Assembly (NCBI GenBank): GCA_900757255.1 | Contig: CAAENE010000108.1 | Location: 1-11,166 of the forward strand | Direction: 5' to 3' | DNA: 11,166 nucleotides | From: Clostridia bacterium | Lineage (GTDB): Bacteria > Bacillota > Clostridia > HGM11514 | Part shown: piece after piece, positions 1 through 5,725 of the stretch | Layout: the number at the start of each line of letters is the position of its first letter | Position numbering within the stretch: position 1 is the stretch's first letter | Program-made: the position numbers and the translations under genes | Notes under the pieces: model-generated | Seen by the model: only the letters and a program-made list of their open reading frames with translations | Told to the model about the DNA's origin: nothing | Databases searched by the model: none

Positions 1-267
1 GCTATTAGAGGCAAAGATGTTCAGACAGCACTTGGTATTGTAACTTACAATCCAAGATATGCATCTGAGCTGATTGCAAAATTATTAAAATCAGCAATTG
101 CAAACGCTGAAAACAACAACGGTCTTTCCAGAGAGAACCTGTATGTAGCTGAGTGCTTCGCTAACAAGGCTCCGACCATGAAGAGAATTCATCCGAGAGC
201 ACAGGGCAGAGCTTACAGAATCCTGAAGAGAAACAGCCACATCACGATTGTGTTAGACGAGAAATAA
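1..267 (+). CDS. rplV: 50S ribosomal protein L22, C-terminal part (5' end outside window)
   Basis: The reading frame is open from base 1 and ends at TAA 265-267, giving 88 residues of a protein normally about 110 long, so roughly the first fifth is missing. The visible part carries the typical L22 pattern: an AIRGKD-like start, the helix ending in AENNN, then the basic beta-hairpin region with PTMKRIHPRAQGRAYRI and the closing SHITIVL strand. L22 binds 23S rRNA, and its long hairpin lines the nascent peptide exit tunnel, where macrolide-resistance changes are known in other species. Its stop codon overlaps the Shine-Dalgarno sequence of rpsC. Glu is GAG in 4 of 5 cases, unlike genes further downstream. 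The identification is secure; only the N-terminus is unknown. Confidence 0.96.
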   Translation, partial: AIRGKDVQTALGIVTYNPRYASELIAKLLKSAIANAENNNGLSRENLYVAECFANKAPTMKRIHPRAQGRAYRILKRNSHITIVLDEK

Positions 268-279
268 GGAGGACATGTC

Positions 280-942
280 ATGGGACAGAAAGTTAATCCA
301 CACGGCCTGAGAGTCGGTGTTATTAAAGACTGGGATTCCAAATGGTATGCCGAGGGTGATTTCGCAGATAACCTCGTTGAGGACTACAACATCCGCACAT
401 ACCTGAAGAAGAAACTGTACAGCGCAGGTGTTTCCAAGATCGAAATCGAAAGAGCATCTGACAGAGTAAAAGTTATCATCTACACCGCAAAACCGGGCGT
501 TGTTATCGGTAAAGGCGGAGCAGAGATCGAGAAAGTAAAAGCTGAAGTTCAGAAACTGACTGACAAAAAGCTTATCGTAGATATCAAAGAAGTAAAAAGA
601 CCGGACCGCGATGCACAGCTCGTTGCTGAGAACATTGCATTACAGCTGGAAAACCGTATTTCCTTCCGTCGTGCTATGAAGTCTACCATGCAGCGTACGA
701 TGAGAGCTGGCGCTAAGGGAATCAAAACATCTGTATCCGGACGTCTTGGTGGAGCTGATATGGCTCGTACCGAGTTCTACAGCGAGGGAACTATTCCGCT
801 GCAGACCCTGCGTGCCGATATCGATTATGGATTCGCTGAAGCAGATACCACTTATGGTAAAATCGGCGTCAAAGTCTGGATCTATAAAGGAGAAGTTCTT
901 CCTGAAAGCAAGAAAGCACCGAGAGCGGAAGGAGGAAAATAA
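280..942 (+). CDS. rpsC: 30S ribosomal protein S3
   Basis: The 220-residue protein opens with the family signature MGQKVNPHGLRVG. A type II KH domain follows, with its GKGG loop at residues 77-80. The C-terminal domain contains GRLGGADMART, then EGTIPLQTLRADIDYG. S3 sits at the mRNA entry of the 30S subunit and contributes to mRNA helicase activity. The start is supported by AAGGAGG at 266-272, seven bases upstream and overlapping the rplV stop. The last codons (EGGK) are read from the Shine-Dalgarno sequence of rplP. Length is normal for the family. By recall it resembles Lachnospiraceae S3 proteins, and its codon use (GAG 7 of 16 Glu, Ala mostly GCA/GCT) differs from the genes after it. Confidence 0.98.
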   Translation: MGQKVNPHGLRVGVIKDWDSKWYAEGDFADNLVEDYNIRTYLKKKLYSAGVSKIEIERASDRVKVIIYTAKPGVVIGKGGAEIEKVKAEVQKLTDKKLIVDIKEVKRPDRDAQLVAENIALQLENRISFRRAMKSTMQRTMRAGAKGIKTSVSGRLGGADMARTEFYSEGTIPLQTLRADIDYGFAEADTTYGKIGVKVWIYKGEVLPESKKAPRAEGGK

Positions 943-1380
943 ATGTTATTACCGAAAAGAGTGAAATACCGTCGCGTTATGAGAGGCCGTATGAAGGGTA
1001 AAGCAACACGCGGCACCGTTGTCAACTACGGTGATTTCGGTCTTGCGGCGCTTGAGCCGGCTTGGATCACCTCCAACCAGATCGAGGCTGCCCGTATCGC
1101 GATGACCAGATATATCAAGAGGGGCGGTCAGGTCTGGATCAAGATTTTCCCGGATAAACCGATCACCGAAAAACCCGCTGAAACCCGTATGGGTAGTGGT
1201 AAAGGCTCTCCCGAATATTGGGTTGCCGTTGTGAAACCGGGCAGGGTTATGTTTGAAATCGGCGGCGTTTCTGAAGAACTCGCCCGCGAGGCTCTCCGTC
1301 TTGCGGCTATGAAGCTGCCGGTCAAATGTAAATTCGTTACCCGTGAAAATACGCAAGGTGGTGATGAAAATGAAGGCTAA
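943..1380 (+). CDS. rplP: 50S ribosomal protein L16
   Basis: This 145-residue protein shows the L16 hallmarks: MLLPKRVKYRR at the N-terminus, then LEPAWITSNQIEAARIA, RGGQVWIKIFPDKP and AETRMGSGKG near residues 80-88. L16 lies by the central protuberance, helps organise the A-site tRNA elbow region of 23S rRNA and is a late-assembly protein. The ATG follows the rpsC stop with no spacer, and AAGGAGG at 929-935 inside rpsC gives good spacing. The coding end overlaps the start of rpmC by 11 bases, which suggests coupled translation. By recall it reads like an Oscillospirales L16. Its C-terminal tail after KFVTREN is short, acidic and variable, as usual. Confidence 0.98.
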   Translation: MLLPKRVKYRRVMRGRMKGKATRGTVVNYGDFGLAALEPAWITSNQIEAARIAMTRYIKRGGQVWIKIFPDKPITEKPAETRMGSGKGSPEYWVAVVKPGRVMFEIGGVSEELAREALRLAAMKLPVKCKFVTRENTQGGDENEG

Positions 1381-1570
1381 AGAATTGAGAGATTTAACCC
1401 AGGAGGAATTGATTCAAAAAGAATCCGACCTCAAAACCGAATTGTTTAACCTGAGATTTCAGCACGCTACGAACCAGTTGGATAATCCAATGAAAATCGT
1501 GGATGTGAAAAAGACCATTGCGAGGGTCAAAACCTTGATCCGTGAAATGGAGCTGCAGGAAGCAAAATAA
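1370..1570 (+). CDS. rpmC: 50S ribosomal protein L29
   Basis: A 66-residue all-helical protein with the L29 pattern: MKAKELRDLT at the start, a charged helix with LFNLRFQHATNQLDNP near residues 25-40, and a second helix containing KKTIARVKTLIRE. L29 binds 23S rRNA near the exit tunnel, next to L23, and helps form the docking site for trigger factor and SRP. I chose the ATG at 1370 because family members begin MKAKE and AGGTGGTG at 1356-1363 is well placed. An in-frame ATG at 1364 and a GTG at 1343 are open upstream but poorly positioned. The gene overlaps the end of rplP by 11 bases. Confidence 0.95.
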   Translation: MKAKELRDLTQEELIQKESDLKTELFNLRFQHATNQLDNPMKIVDVKKTIARVKTLIREMELQEAK

Positions 1571-1574
1571 TCGC

Positions 1575-1600
1575 CCCGCCGGCTTTGCTCCGGCTGCGGG
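1575..1600 (+). other. GC-rich hairpin after rpmC
   Basis: GCCGG at 1578-1582 can pair with CCGGC at 1590-1594 around a 7-base loop. An outer CCC at 1575-1577 can pair with GGG at 1598-1600 across a 3-base bulge. No T-run follows, so it does not look like an intrinsic terminator. It marks the S10/spc boundary and may act as an mRNA processing or stability element; that role is inference. Confidence 0.4.
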
Positions 1601-1617
1601 CTGTTCGGAAATAGACA

Positions 1618-1652
1618 CTTTCAGTTAGATTGAAAGGAGGAAATATCTTTCA
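1618..1652 (+). promoter_or_regulatory. Ambiguous stem-loops around the rpsQ ribosome binding site
   Basis: TGAAAG at 1631-1636, which runs into the Shine-Dalgarno sequence AAAGGAGG (1633-1640), is flanked by two copies of CTTTCA, at 1618-1623 and 1647-1652. Either copy could pair with it over six base pairs, and the downstream copy includes the first base of the rpsQ start codon. The pairings exclude each other and both touch the ribosome binding site. The spacing from AGGAGG to the ATG is 11 bases, on the long side. The pairing is visible in the sequence, but any control function is inference, and six AT-rich pairs make a weak stem. Confidence 0.35.
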
Positions 1653-1906
1653 TGGAAAGAAACACTCGTAAAGAAAGAATCGGCAAGGTCATCAGCAATA
1701 AAATGGATAAAACCATCGTGGTTGCAATAGAAGAGCATGTCAAACACCCGATTTACAAAAAAGTCATGAAGCGCACCTACAAGCTAAAAGCGCATGACGA
1801 AAATAACCAGTGCGGTATCGGCGATAAGGTTTCTGTTATGGAAACCCGTCCGCTCTCCAAGGATAAGAGATGGAGACTGGTTGAAATTGTGGAAAAGGCT
1901 CAGTAA
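1652..1906 (+). CDS. rpsQ: 30S ribosomal protein S17
   Basis: An 84-residue OB-fold protein with the S17 signature. RKERIGKVISNKMDKTIVVA forms the first strands, then HPIYKKVMKRTYKLKAHDE, GIGDKVSVMETRPLSKDKRWRL and a short C-terminal tail. S17 is a primary 16S rRNA binder that helps fold the 5' domain of the small subunit. It is the first gene of the spc block here, 81 bases after rpmC. That gap is large for this cluster and holds two stem-loop regions. AGGAGG at 1635-1640 supports the start. Length is normal. Confidence 0.97.
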   Translation: MERNTRKERIGKVISNKMDKTIVVAIEEHVKHPIYKKVMKRTYKLKAHDENNQCGIGDKVSVMETRPLSKDKRWRLVEIVEKAQ

Positions 1907-1930
1907 TATTCACCGAAAGGAGGATCAATC

Positions 1931-2299
1931 ATGATACAACAGCAAACGTTGTTAAGGGTTGCCGACAACACCGGTGCGAAGGAGATTATGTGCATCCGCG
2001 TTTTGGGCGGTTCAACCAGAAAATATGGAAATGTGGGCGACGTTATCGTTGCCAGCGTCAAAAAAGCAACACCTGGCGGAGTTGTTAAAAAAGGCGAAGT
2101 TGTAAAAGCAGTTATCGTGCGTTCGAAGAAAGGCGTTCGGCGCGCGGACGGTTCTTATATTAAATTTGACGAGAATGCGGCGGTAGTTATCAGAGATGAT
2201 AAAAATCCGAGAGGAACCCGTATATTCGGTCCGGTTGCAAGGGAACTTAGGGACAAGGAATATATGAAAATCTTATCGCTCGCACCCGAAGTACTTTAA
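1931..2299 (+). CDS. rplN: 50S ribosomal protein L14
   Basis: The 122-residue protein has the exact usual length and a complete L14 pattern. MIQQQTLLRVADNTGAKEI starts a beta-barrel, RKYGNVGDVIVASVKKATPGG follows, then SYIKFDENAAVVI and GTRIFGPVARELR. L14 binds 23S rRNA at the subunit interface, contacts L19 and takes part in the bridge to 16S rRNA helix 14. It is also the landing site of the silencing factor RsfS. AAAGGAGG just upstream (1916-1923) supports the ATG. No residues look unusual. Confidence 0.98.
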   Translation: MIQQQTLLRVADNTGAKEIMCIRVLGGSTRKYGNVGDVIVASVKKATPGGVVKKGEVVKAVIVRSKKGVRRADGSYIKFDENAAVVIRDDKNPRGTRIFGPVARELRDKEYMKILSLAPEVL

Positions 2300-2311
2300 T
2301 GGAGGTGCACT

Positions 2312-2635
2312 ATGAGTAAACTGCATATTAAAAAAGGCGATACCGTCGTGGTTTTATCCGGCGACGACGCTAAGAAAAAAGGCAAGGTAATCAGCGTACT
2401 TCCCGATGAAGGCAAAGTCATTGTCGAAGGCGTCAACATGGTTACCAAACATAAAAAACCGCGCAGCGCCACTCAGCCGGGCGGACTGGTTCACCAGGAA
2501 GCTCCTATTCGTGCGTGCAAAGTGCAGCTCGTCTGCAAAAAGTGCGGTCAGCCGGCCAGGACCGGAACGAAATTATTGGCCGACGGCACAAAGGTAAAAT
2601 ACTGCAAAAACTGTCAGGACGATATTGACGATTGA
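2312..2635 (+). CDS. rplX: 50S ribosomal protein L24 with C-terminal zinc-ribbon motif
   Basis: A 107-residue protein with an N-terminal KOW fold (about residues 6-33, KKGDTVVVLSGDDAKKKGKV). The characteristic NMVTKHKKP comes next, then HQEAPIRACKVQLVC. L24 is one of the two proteins that start 50S assembly and binds the 5' end of 23S rRNA. The C-terminal part carries Cys at 75, 78, 98 and 101 (CKKC and CKNC), a C4 zinc-ribbon layout found in part of the bacterial L24 family and absent from Escherichia coli L24. Zinc binding is inferred from the motif. GGAGGTG before the ATG supports the start, and only 12 bases separate it from rplN. Confidence 0.97.
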   Translation: MSKLHIKKGDTVVVLSGDDAKKKGKVISVLPDEGKVIVEGVNMVTKHKKPRSATQPGGLVHQEAPIRACKVQLVCKKCGQPARTGTKLLADGTKVKYCKNCQDDIDD

Positions 2636-2660
2636 TTTGTGAATGAAAGGAGGTAAATGA

Positions 2661-3203
2661 ATGTCAGTATTAAGAGAAAAGTACGAAAAAGAAATTGCGC
2701 CTTCTCTTATGAGCAAATATAGTTACAAAAGCCCGATGCAGATACCGAAGCTTGAAAAGGTGGTCGTGAATATCGGCGTTGGCGAGGCGAAGGAAAACGC
2801 AAAGGCGCTCGAAAGTGCGGTTGCCGATTTAACGGTTATCACCGGCCAAAAGCCGATCATTACCAAAGCAAAGAAATCGGTTGCTGCGTTTAAAGTCAGA
2901 GAAGGTATGAATATAGGCTGCAAGGTTACCCTGCGCGGCGAGAGAATGTACCAGTTTATCGAAAGGCTGTTCAACATTGCGCTTCCGAGGGTTCGTGACT
3001 TCAGAGGTATCAACCCGAACTCCTTTGACGGACGCGGAAATTATTCCATGGGCGTCAGGGAACAGCTGATCTTCCCGGAAATCGACTATGATAAAATCGA
3101 TAAAGTAAGAGGTATGGATATTATATTTGTTACAACTGCTAAAACGGACGACGAAGCCAGAGAGCTTTTAACCCAAATGGGTGCTCCGTTTACGCGTAAC
3201 TGA
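2661..3203 (+). CDS. rplE: 50S ribosomal protein L5
   Basis: The 180-residue protein matches L5 throughout. It has an N-terminal LREKYEKEIAPSLM helix, then IPKLEKVVVNIGVGEA, the ITGQKPIITKAKKSVAAFKVREG core, RVRDFRGINPNSFDGRGNY, and EQLIFPEIDYDKIDKVRGMDI. L5 binds 5S rRNA, sits in the central protuberance, contacts P-site tRNA and forms a bridge to S13. AAAGGAGGT at 2646-2654 lies seven bases before the ATG. In E. coli the homologous mRNA start region is the S8 repressor site; I could not recognise an S8-type internal-loop helix here by eye. Confidence 0.98.
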   Translation: MSVLREKYEKEIAPSLMSKYSYKSPMQIPKLEKVVVNIGVGEAKENAKALESAVADLTVITGQKPIITKAKKSVAAFKVREGMNIGCKVTLRGERMYQFIERLFNIALPRVRDFRGINPNSFDGRGNYSMGVREQLIFPEIDYDKIDKVRGMDIIFVTTAKTDDEARELLTQMGAPFTRN

Positions 3204-3217
3204 GGGGAGGGAACGTT

Positions 3218-3403
3218 GTGGCAAAAAAGGCAATGGTATTAAAACAGCAAAAAACTCCGAAATATAAGACTCGTGCTTATAATAGATGTAAAATCTGCGG
3301 CCGGCCCCATGCGTATCTCAGAAAATACGGTATCTGCCGTATTTGCTTCCGGGAATTAGCTTATAAAGGCCAAATCCCCGGCGTGAGAAAAGCAAGCTGG
3401 TAA
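3218..3403 (+). CDS. rpsN: 30S ribosomal protein S14, type Z (zinc-binding, short form)
   Basis: This is the 61-residue short form of S14 (also named rpsZ), with Cys 24, 27, 40 and 43 as CKIC and CRIC, the zinc-finger pairs of the type Z subfamily. The C-terminal FRELAYKGQIPGVRKASW is diagnostic. S14 binds the 3' domain of 16S rRNA in the 30S head near S3 and S10, and is needed late in assembly. The start is GTG at 3218, supported by GGGGAGGG at 3204-3211. It lies 14 bases after rplE, its usual place. Some Firmicutes keep a zinc-free S14 paralogue elsewhere for zinc shortage; none is in this window. Confidence 0.97.
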   Translation: MAKKAMVLKQQKTPKYKTRAYNRCKICGRPHAYLRKYGICRICFRELAYKGQIPGVRKASW

Positions 3404-3427
3404 ACCGAAAAAAAGGAGGTAGGACAC

Positions 3428-3826
3428 ATGCAAATAACTGATCCTATCGCTGATATGCTCACCCGCATTCGGAATGCAAACTCAGCGAAACATGAAACAG
3501 TTGATATTCCCGCTTCTAATTTAAAGAAGGCTGTTGCTGAAATTTTATTAGAAGAAGGATATATAAAGAATTTTCAGGTTATTGACGATAACACCCAAGG
3601 CCTGATCCGTATTACCCTGAAGTATGGAGAAAACAAGCAGAAGGTTATTACGGGCCTGAAGCGGGTTTCTAAGCCCGGCCTGCGCGTTTATGCGTCTTGC
3701 GAGGAACTGCCCAAAGTGTTAAAAGGGCTTGGTATCGCAATTATCTCAACTTCCAAAGGCGTTATGACCGACAAGAAAGCGCGTCGTGAGAACGTCGGCG
3801 GTGAAGTTTTGGCGTTTGTCTGGTAA
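3428..3826 (+). CDS. rpsH: 30S ribosomal protein S8
   Basis: The 132-residue protein begins with the family motif ITDPIADMLTRIRNAN and has the two-domain S8 layout. The C-terminal 16S-binding part contains RVSKPGLRVYASCEELPKV, then GIAIISTSKGVMTDKKAR and GGEVLAFVW. S8 binds the central domain of 16S rRNA early in assembly and, in E. coli, represses the spc operon by binding its mRNA. AAAGGAGGT before the ATG supports the start. It is followed by the largest gap of the window (247 bp), which is the unusual feature of its context. Confidence 0.98.
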   Translation: MQITDPIADMLTRIRNANSAKHETVDIPASNLKKAVAEILLEEGYIKNFQVIDDNTQGLIRITLKYGENKQKVITGLKRVSKPGLRVYASCEELPKVLKGLGIAIISTSKGVMTDKKARRENVGGEVLAFVW

Positions 3827-3830
3827 TTGA

Positions 3831-3892
3831 TTCTGAACCTGCCGGTTAGGATTTATCGGGGTGTTTGCTAAAAACAGCCATTCGGTTCAGAA
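3831..3892 (+). repeat. Long-range 9-bp inverted repeat after rpsH
   Basis: TTCTGAACC at 3831-3839 is the exact reverse complement of GGTTCAGAA at 3884-3892, with 44 bases between. The enclosed sequence has its own small stem, TGTTT at 3862-3866 with AAACA at 3872-3876. In RNA this would form a branched hairpin a few bases after the rpsH stop. No T-run follows, so it is not a standard terminator. Confidence 0.5.
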
Positions 3893-3996
3893 CTTTGTAA
3901 GGGAAGGATCGATTTTAAGACTTTGCAAAGGGAACAGCTGAATCGGAAAGGTTGCAAAAAGCAAACAATTGACGGCTTTATGTTGACGGAATGCTG

Positions 3997-4017
3997 CGGC
4001 ATTTTTCATAAATGCCG
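3997..4017 (+). other. 8-bp perfect hairpin upstream of rplF
   Basis: CGGCATTT at 3997-4004 pairs exactly with AAATGCCG at 4010-4017 around a 5-base loop. The following bases (GACGATAAAACC) contain no T-run, so termination is unlikely. The 3' arm runs into ATGCCGGACGATA (4012-4024), which recurs with one mismatch in the infA-rpmJ gap at 9478-9490. It lies about 45 bases before the rplF Shine-Dalgarno sequence. Confidence 0.5.
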
Positions 4018-4073
4018 GACGATAAAACCTTGGCGCGGTATCAGTAGAAAACAGAAATTAGGAGGTGCGATAC

Positions 4074-4619
4074 ATGTCTCGTATCGGTAGAATGCCTATC
4101 ACAGTTCCTTCCGGCGTCGATGTCAAAATCGCTGACGGAAACTTTGTTACTGTGAAAGGTCCCAAAGGTACTTTGGAAAAACAGCTGCACAATGAAATGA
4201 TTTTAAAGCAGGACGGCAGTACTATTTTAGTCGAACGCCCGTCCGAACAGAAAAAGCATAAAGCTCTGCACGGTCTCACCAGAACTCTGCTCAACAATAT
4301 GGTTGTCGGCGTTTCGGAAGGCTTCAAAAAAGAACTGGAAATCAACGGTGTTGGTTACAGGGCACAGAAGCAGGGCAAAAAACTGGTGATGAACCTCGGT
4401 TATTCCCACCAGGTTGAAATGGAAGAAATCCCCGGTATCACAATCGACGTTCCCGCTCCGAACCAGGTCGTTATCAGCGGCCCGGACAAACAGGCTGTCG
4501 GCCAGTTTGCGGCTCAGGTCAGGGAAAAGAGACTGCCTGAACCTTATAAAGGCAAGGGTATCAAGTATGCGGATGAACATATCAGACGCAAAGAAGGTAA
4601 GACCGGAGCGAAAAAGTAA
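4074..4619 (+). CDS. rplF: 50S ribosomal protein L6
   Basis: A 181-residue protein with two repeated alpha/beta domains. The N-terminal half begins MSRIGRMPITVPSGVDV and contains VKGPKGTLEKQL. The C-terminal half has INGVGYRAQKQGKKLVMNLG, then SGPDKQAVGQFAAQVR and the basic tail LPEPYKGKGIKY that binds 23S rRNA. L6 sits near the sarcin-ricin loop and the factor-binding site. I place the start at the ATG at 4074, eight bases after AGGAGG (4060-4065). An in-frame GTG at 4065 lies within the Shine-Dalgarno sequence itself and is rejected. Almost every Glu codon is GAA, in contrast to rplV and rpsC. Confidence 0.98.
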   Translation: MSRIGRMPITVPSGVDVKIADGNFVTVKGPKGTLEKQLHNEMILKQDGSTILVERPSEQKKHKALHGLTRTLLNNMVVGVSEGFKKELEINGVGYRAQKQGKKLVMNLGYSHQVEMEEIPGITIDVPAPNQVVISGPDKQAVGQFAAQVREKRLPEPYKGKGIKYADEHIRRKEGKTGAKK

Positions 4620-4633
4620 AGGAGTGAGAAACA

Positions 4634-4996
4634 GTGATTAAAAAGCCGATTTCTAACGACTCAAGAGTGAAAAGGCACGAAAGAGTCCGCAAACATGTCA
4701 CCGGGACGGCTGAACGCCCCAGACTGAATGTATTTCGCAGCCTTAACAATATATATGCGCAGATTATCGATGACACAAAAGGTGTAACTCTGGTCAGCGC
4801 ATCTACCCTGGACAAAGAGTTAAAGAGCAATTCCGGCGGAAACAAAGAAGCTGCCAAAGCGGTCGGCCAGCTCGTTGCCAAACGCGCAAAAGACGCTGGT
4901 ATCACAAAGGTCGTTTATGACCGCGGCGGATATCTCTACCACGGACGCGTGAAAGAACTCGCTGACGGGGCCAGAGAAGGCGGATTAGAATTTTAA
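4634..4996 (+). CDS. rplR: 50S ribosomal protein L18
   Basis: A 120-residue protein with a basic N-terminal arm (RVKRHERVRKHVTGTAERPRL). The typical NVFRSLNNIYAQIIDD comes next, then VSASTLD, and a C-terminal DRGGYLYHGRVKELADGAREGGLEF. L18 binds 5S rRNA with L5 and anchors it in the central protuberance. The start is GTG at 4634, preceded by AAAGGAG (4618-4624), which overlaps the rplF stop; the spacing is nine bases. The length and ending are normal. Confidence 0.97.
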   Translation: MIKKPISNDSRVKRHERVRKHVTGTAERPRLNVFRSLNNIYAQIIDDTKGVTLVSASTLDKELKSNSGGNKEAAKAVGQLVAKRAKDAGITKVVYDRGGYLYHGRVKELADGAREGGLEF

Positions 4997-5009
4997 AGGA
5001 GGTAAGCGA

Positions 5010-5519
5010 ATGCCAGAGCGAATGATAGTAGATGCAGACGGAAAAGAATTAAAGGAAAAAGTCGTTAATATCAACCGCGTTGCCAAGGTTGTCAAAGGCG
5101 GACGTACCTTCCGGTTCAGCGCGCTGGTCGTTGTCGGTGACGGCGAAGGCCGCGTCGGCTGCGGCATGGGTAAGGCTGCTGAAATTCCGGATGCAATCAG
5201 AAAAGGCATTGAGGATGCCAAAAAGAATATGATTAACGTTCCTCTCAAGGGAACCACTATACCACACGAAACCTACGGCATTTTCGGCGCGGGCACTGTC
5301 TTGTTAAAGCCGGCTCCCGAAGGTACCGGCGTTATCGCCGGCGGACCTGTACGTGCGGTACTGGAACTTGCCGGTATCCGTGATATCAGGACCAAATGCC
5401 TGCGGTCCAATAATCCGAAAAACGTTGTCAGCGCAACGATTGCCGGACTGGCTTCTCTCAAAGACGCCGAGGGCGTTGCTAAATTAAGAGGAAAGGCCGT
5501 TGAGGAAATCATTGGTTAG
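5010..5519 (+). CDS. rpsE: 30S ribosomal protein S5
   Basis: The 169-residue protein has the N-terminal double-stranded RNA-binding fold with VNINRVAKVVKGGRTFRFSA, then VGDGEGRVGCGMGKAAEIPDAI. The C-terminal domain carries PHETYGIFGAGTVLLKPAPEGTGVIAG in parts, RAVLELAGI and KCLRSNNPKNVVSAT. S5 sits at the 30S mRNA channel next to S4 and S3, and changes in the family affect decoding fidelity and spectinomycin response. AAAGGAGG at 4995-5002, overlapping the rplR stop, supports the ATG. The TAG stop overlaps the start of the rpmD Shine-Dalgarno sequence. Confidence 0.98.
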   Translation: MPERMIVDADGKELKEKVVNINRVAKVVKGGRTFRFSALVVVGDGEGRVGCGMGKAAEIPDAIRKGIEDAKKNMINVPLKGTTIPHETYGIFGAGTVLLKPAPEGTGVIAGGPVRAVLELAGIRDIRTKCLRSNNPKNVVSATIAGLASLKDAEGVAKLRGKAVEEIIG

Positions 5520-5530
5520 GAGGTAGTATC

Positions 5531-5710
5531 ATGGCAAAGTTAAAAGTGACTTTAATGAAAAGCACGATTGGAAGAAAAGACGACCAGATTGCTACCGTAA
5601 AAGCACTCGGTCTTCATAAGATCAGAGATGTGGTAGAACACGAGGATATTCCTTCCATCAGAGGCATGGTCAATAAAGTTAGTCATTTAGTTAAGGTCGA
5701 AGAAATATAG
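5531..5710 (+). CDS. rpmD: 50S ribosomal protein L30
   Basis: A short 59-residue gene, easy to miss by length cut-offs. It reads MAKLKVTLMKSTIGRKDDQ, then VKALGLHKIRDVVEHED and a final strand VNKVSHLVKVEEI. This is the bacterial L30 beta-alpha-beta-alpha-beta fold with the standard KSTIGR and LGL motifs. L30 binds 23S rRNA domain II at the surface of the large subunit and is not essential in all bacteria. TTAGGAGGT at 5516-5524 spans the rpsE stop and supports the ATG. Its position between rpsE and rplO is canonical. The stop is TAG. Confidence 0.96.
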   Translation: MAKLKVTLMKSTIGRKDDQIATVKALGLHKIRDVVEHEDIPSIRGMVNKVSHLVKVEEI

Positions 5711-5725
5711 AGGAGGTGTAGCAAA

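Larger units (their letters stand above)
3827..4073 (+). other. Non-coding 247-bp gap between rpsH and rplF with inverted repeats
   Basis: No gene-like reading frame with a ribosome binding site is visible here apart from the rplF start signals at the far end. The gap holds a long-range 9-bp inverted repeat (3831-3839 with 3884-3892) enclosing a small stem (3862-3866 with 3872-3876). It also holds two related stretches (ACTTTGTAAGGGAA near 3892 and ACTTTGCAAAGGGAA near 3920), a direct repeat TTGACGG (3969-3975 and 3983-3989), and an 8-bp perfect hairpin (3997-4017). In most relatives rpsH and rplF are only a few tens of bases apart, so the length is odd. A structured leader, an internal promoter or decayed inserted sequence are all possible; I cannot decide among them. 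Confidence 0.6.

Noticed and set aside
949..1356. 135-codon open frame on the - strand inside rplP
   Set aside because: It mirrors the codon structure of rplP and has no recognisable domain.
1343..1369. Upstream GTG/ATG starts for L29
   Set aside because: They lack a well-placed ribosome binding site, and the family begins MKAKE, at 1370.
3997..4024. Hairpin before rplF as an intrinsic terminator
   Set aside because: The 8-bp stem is followed by GACGATAAAACC with no T-run.
4065..4073. GTG start three codons upstream for L6
   Set aside because: The GTG lies inside the Shine-Dalgarno sequence; MSRIGRMPI at 4074 is the family start.
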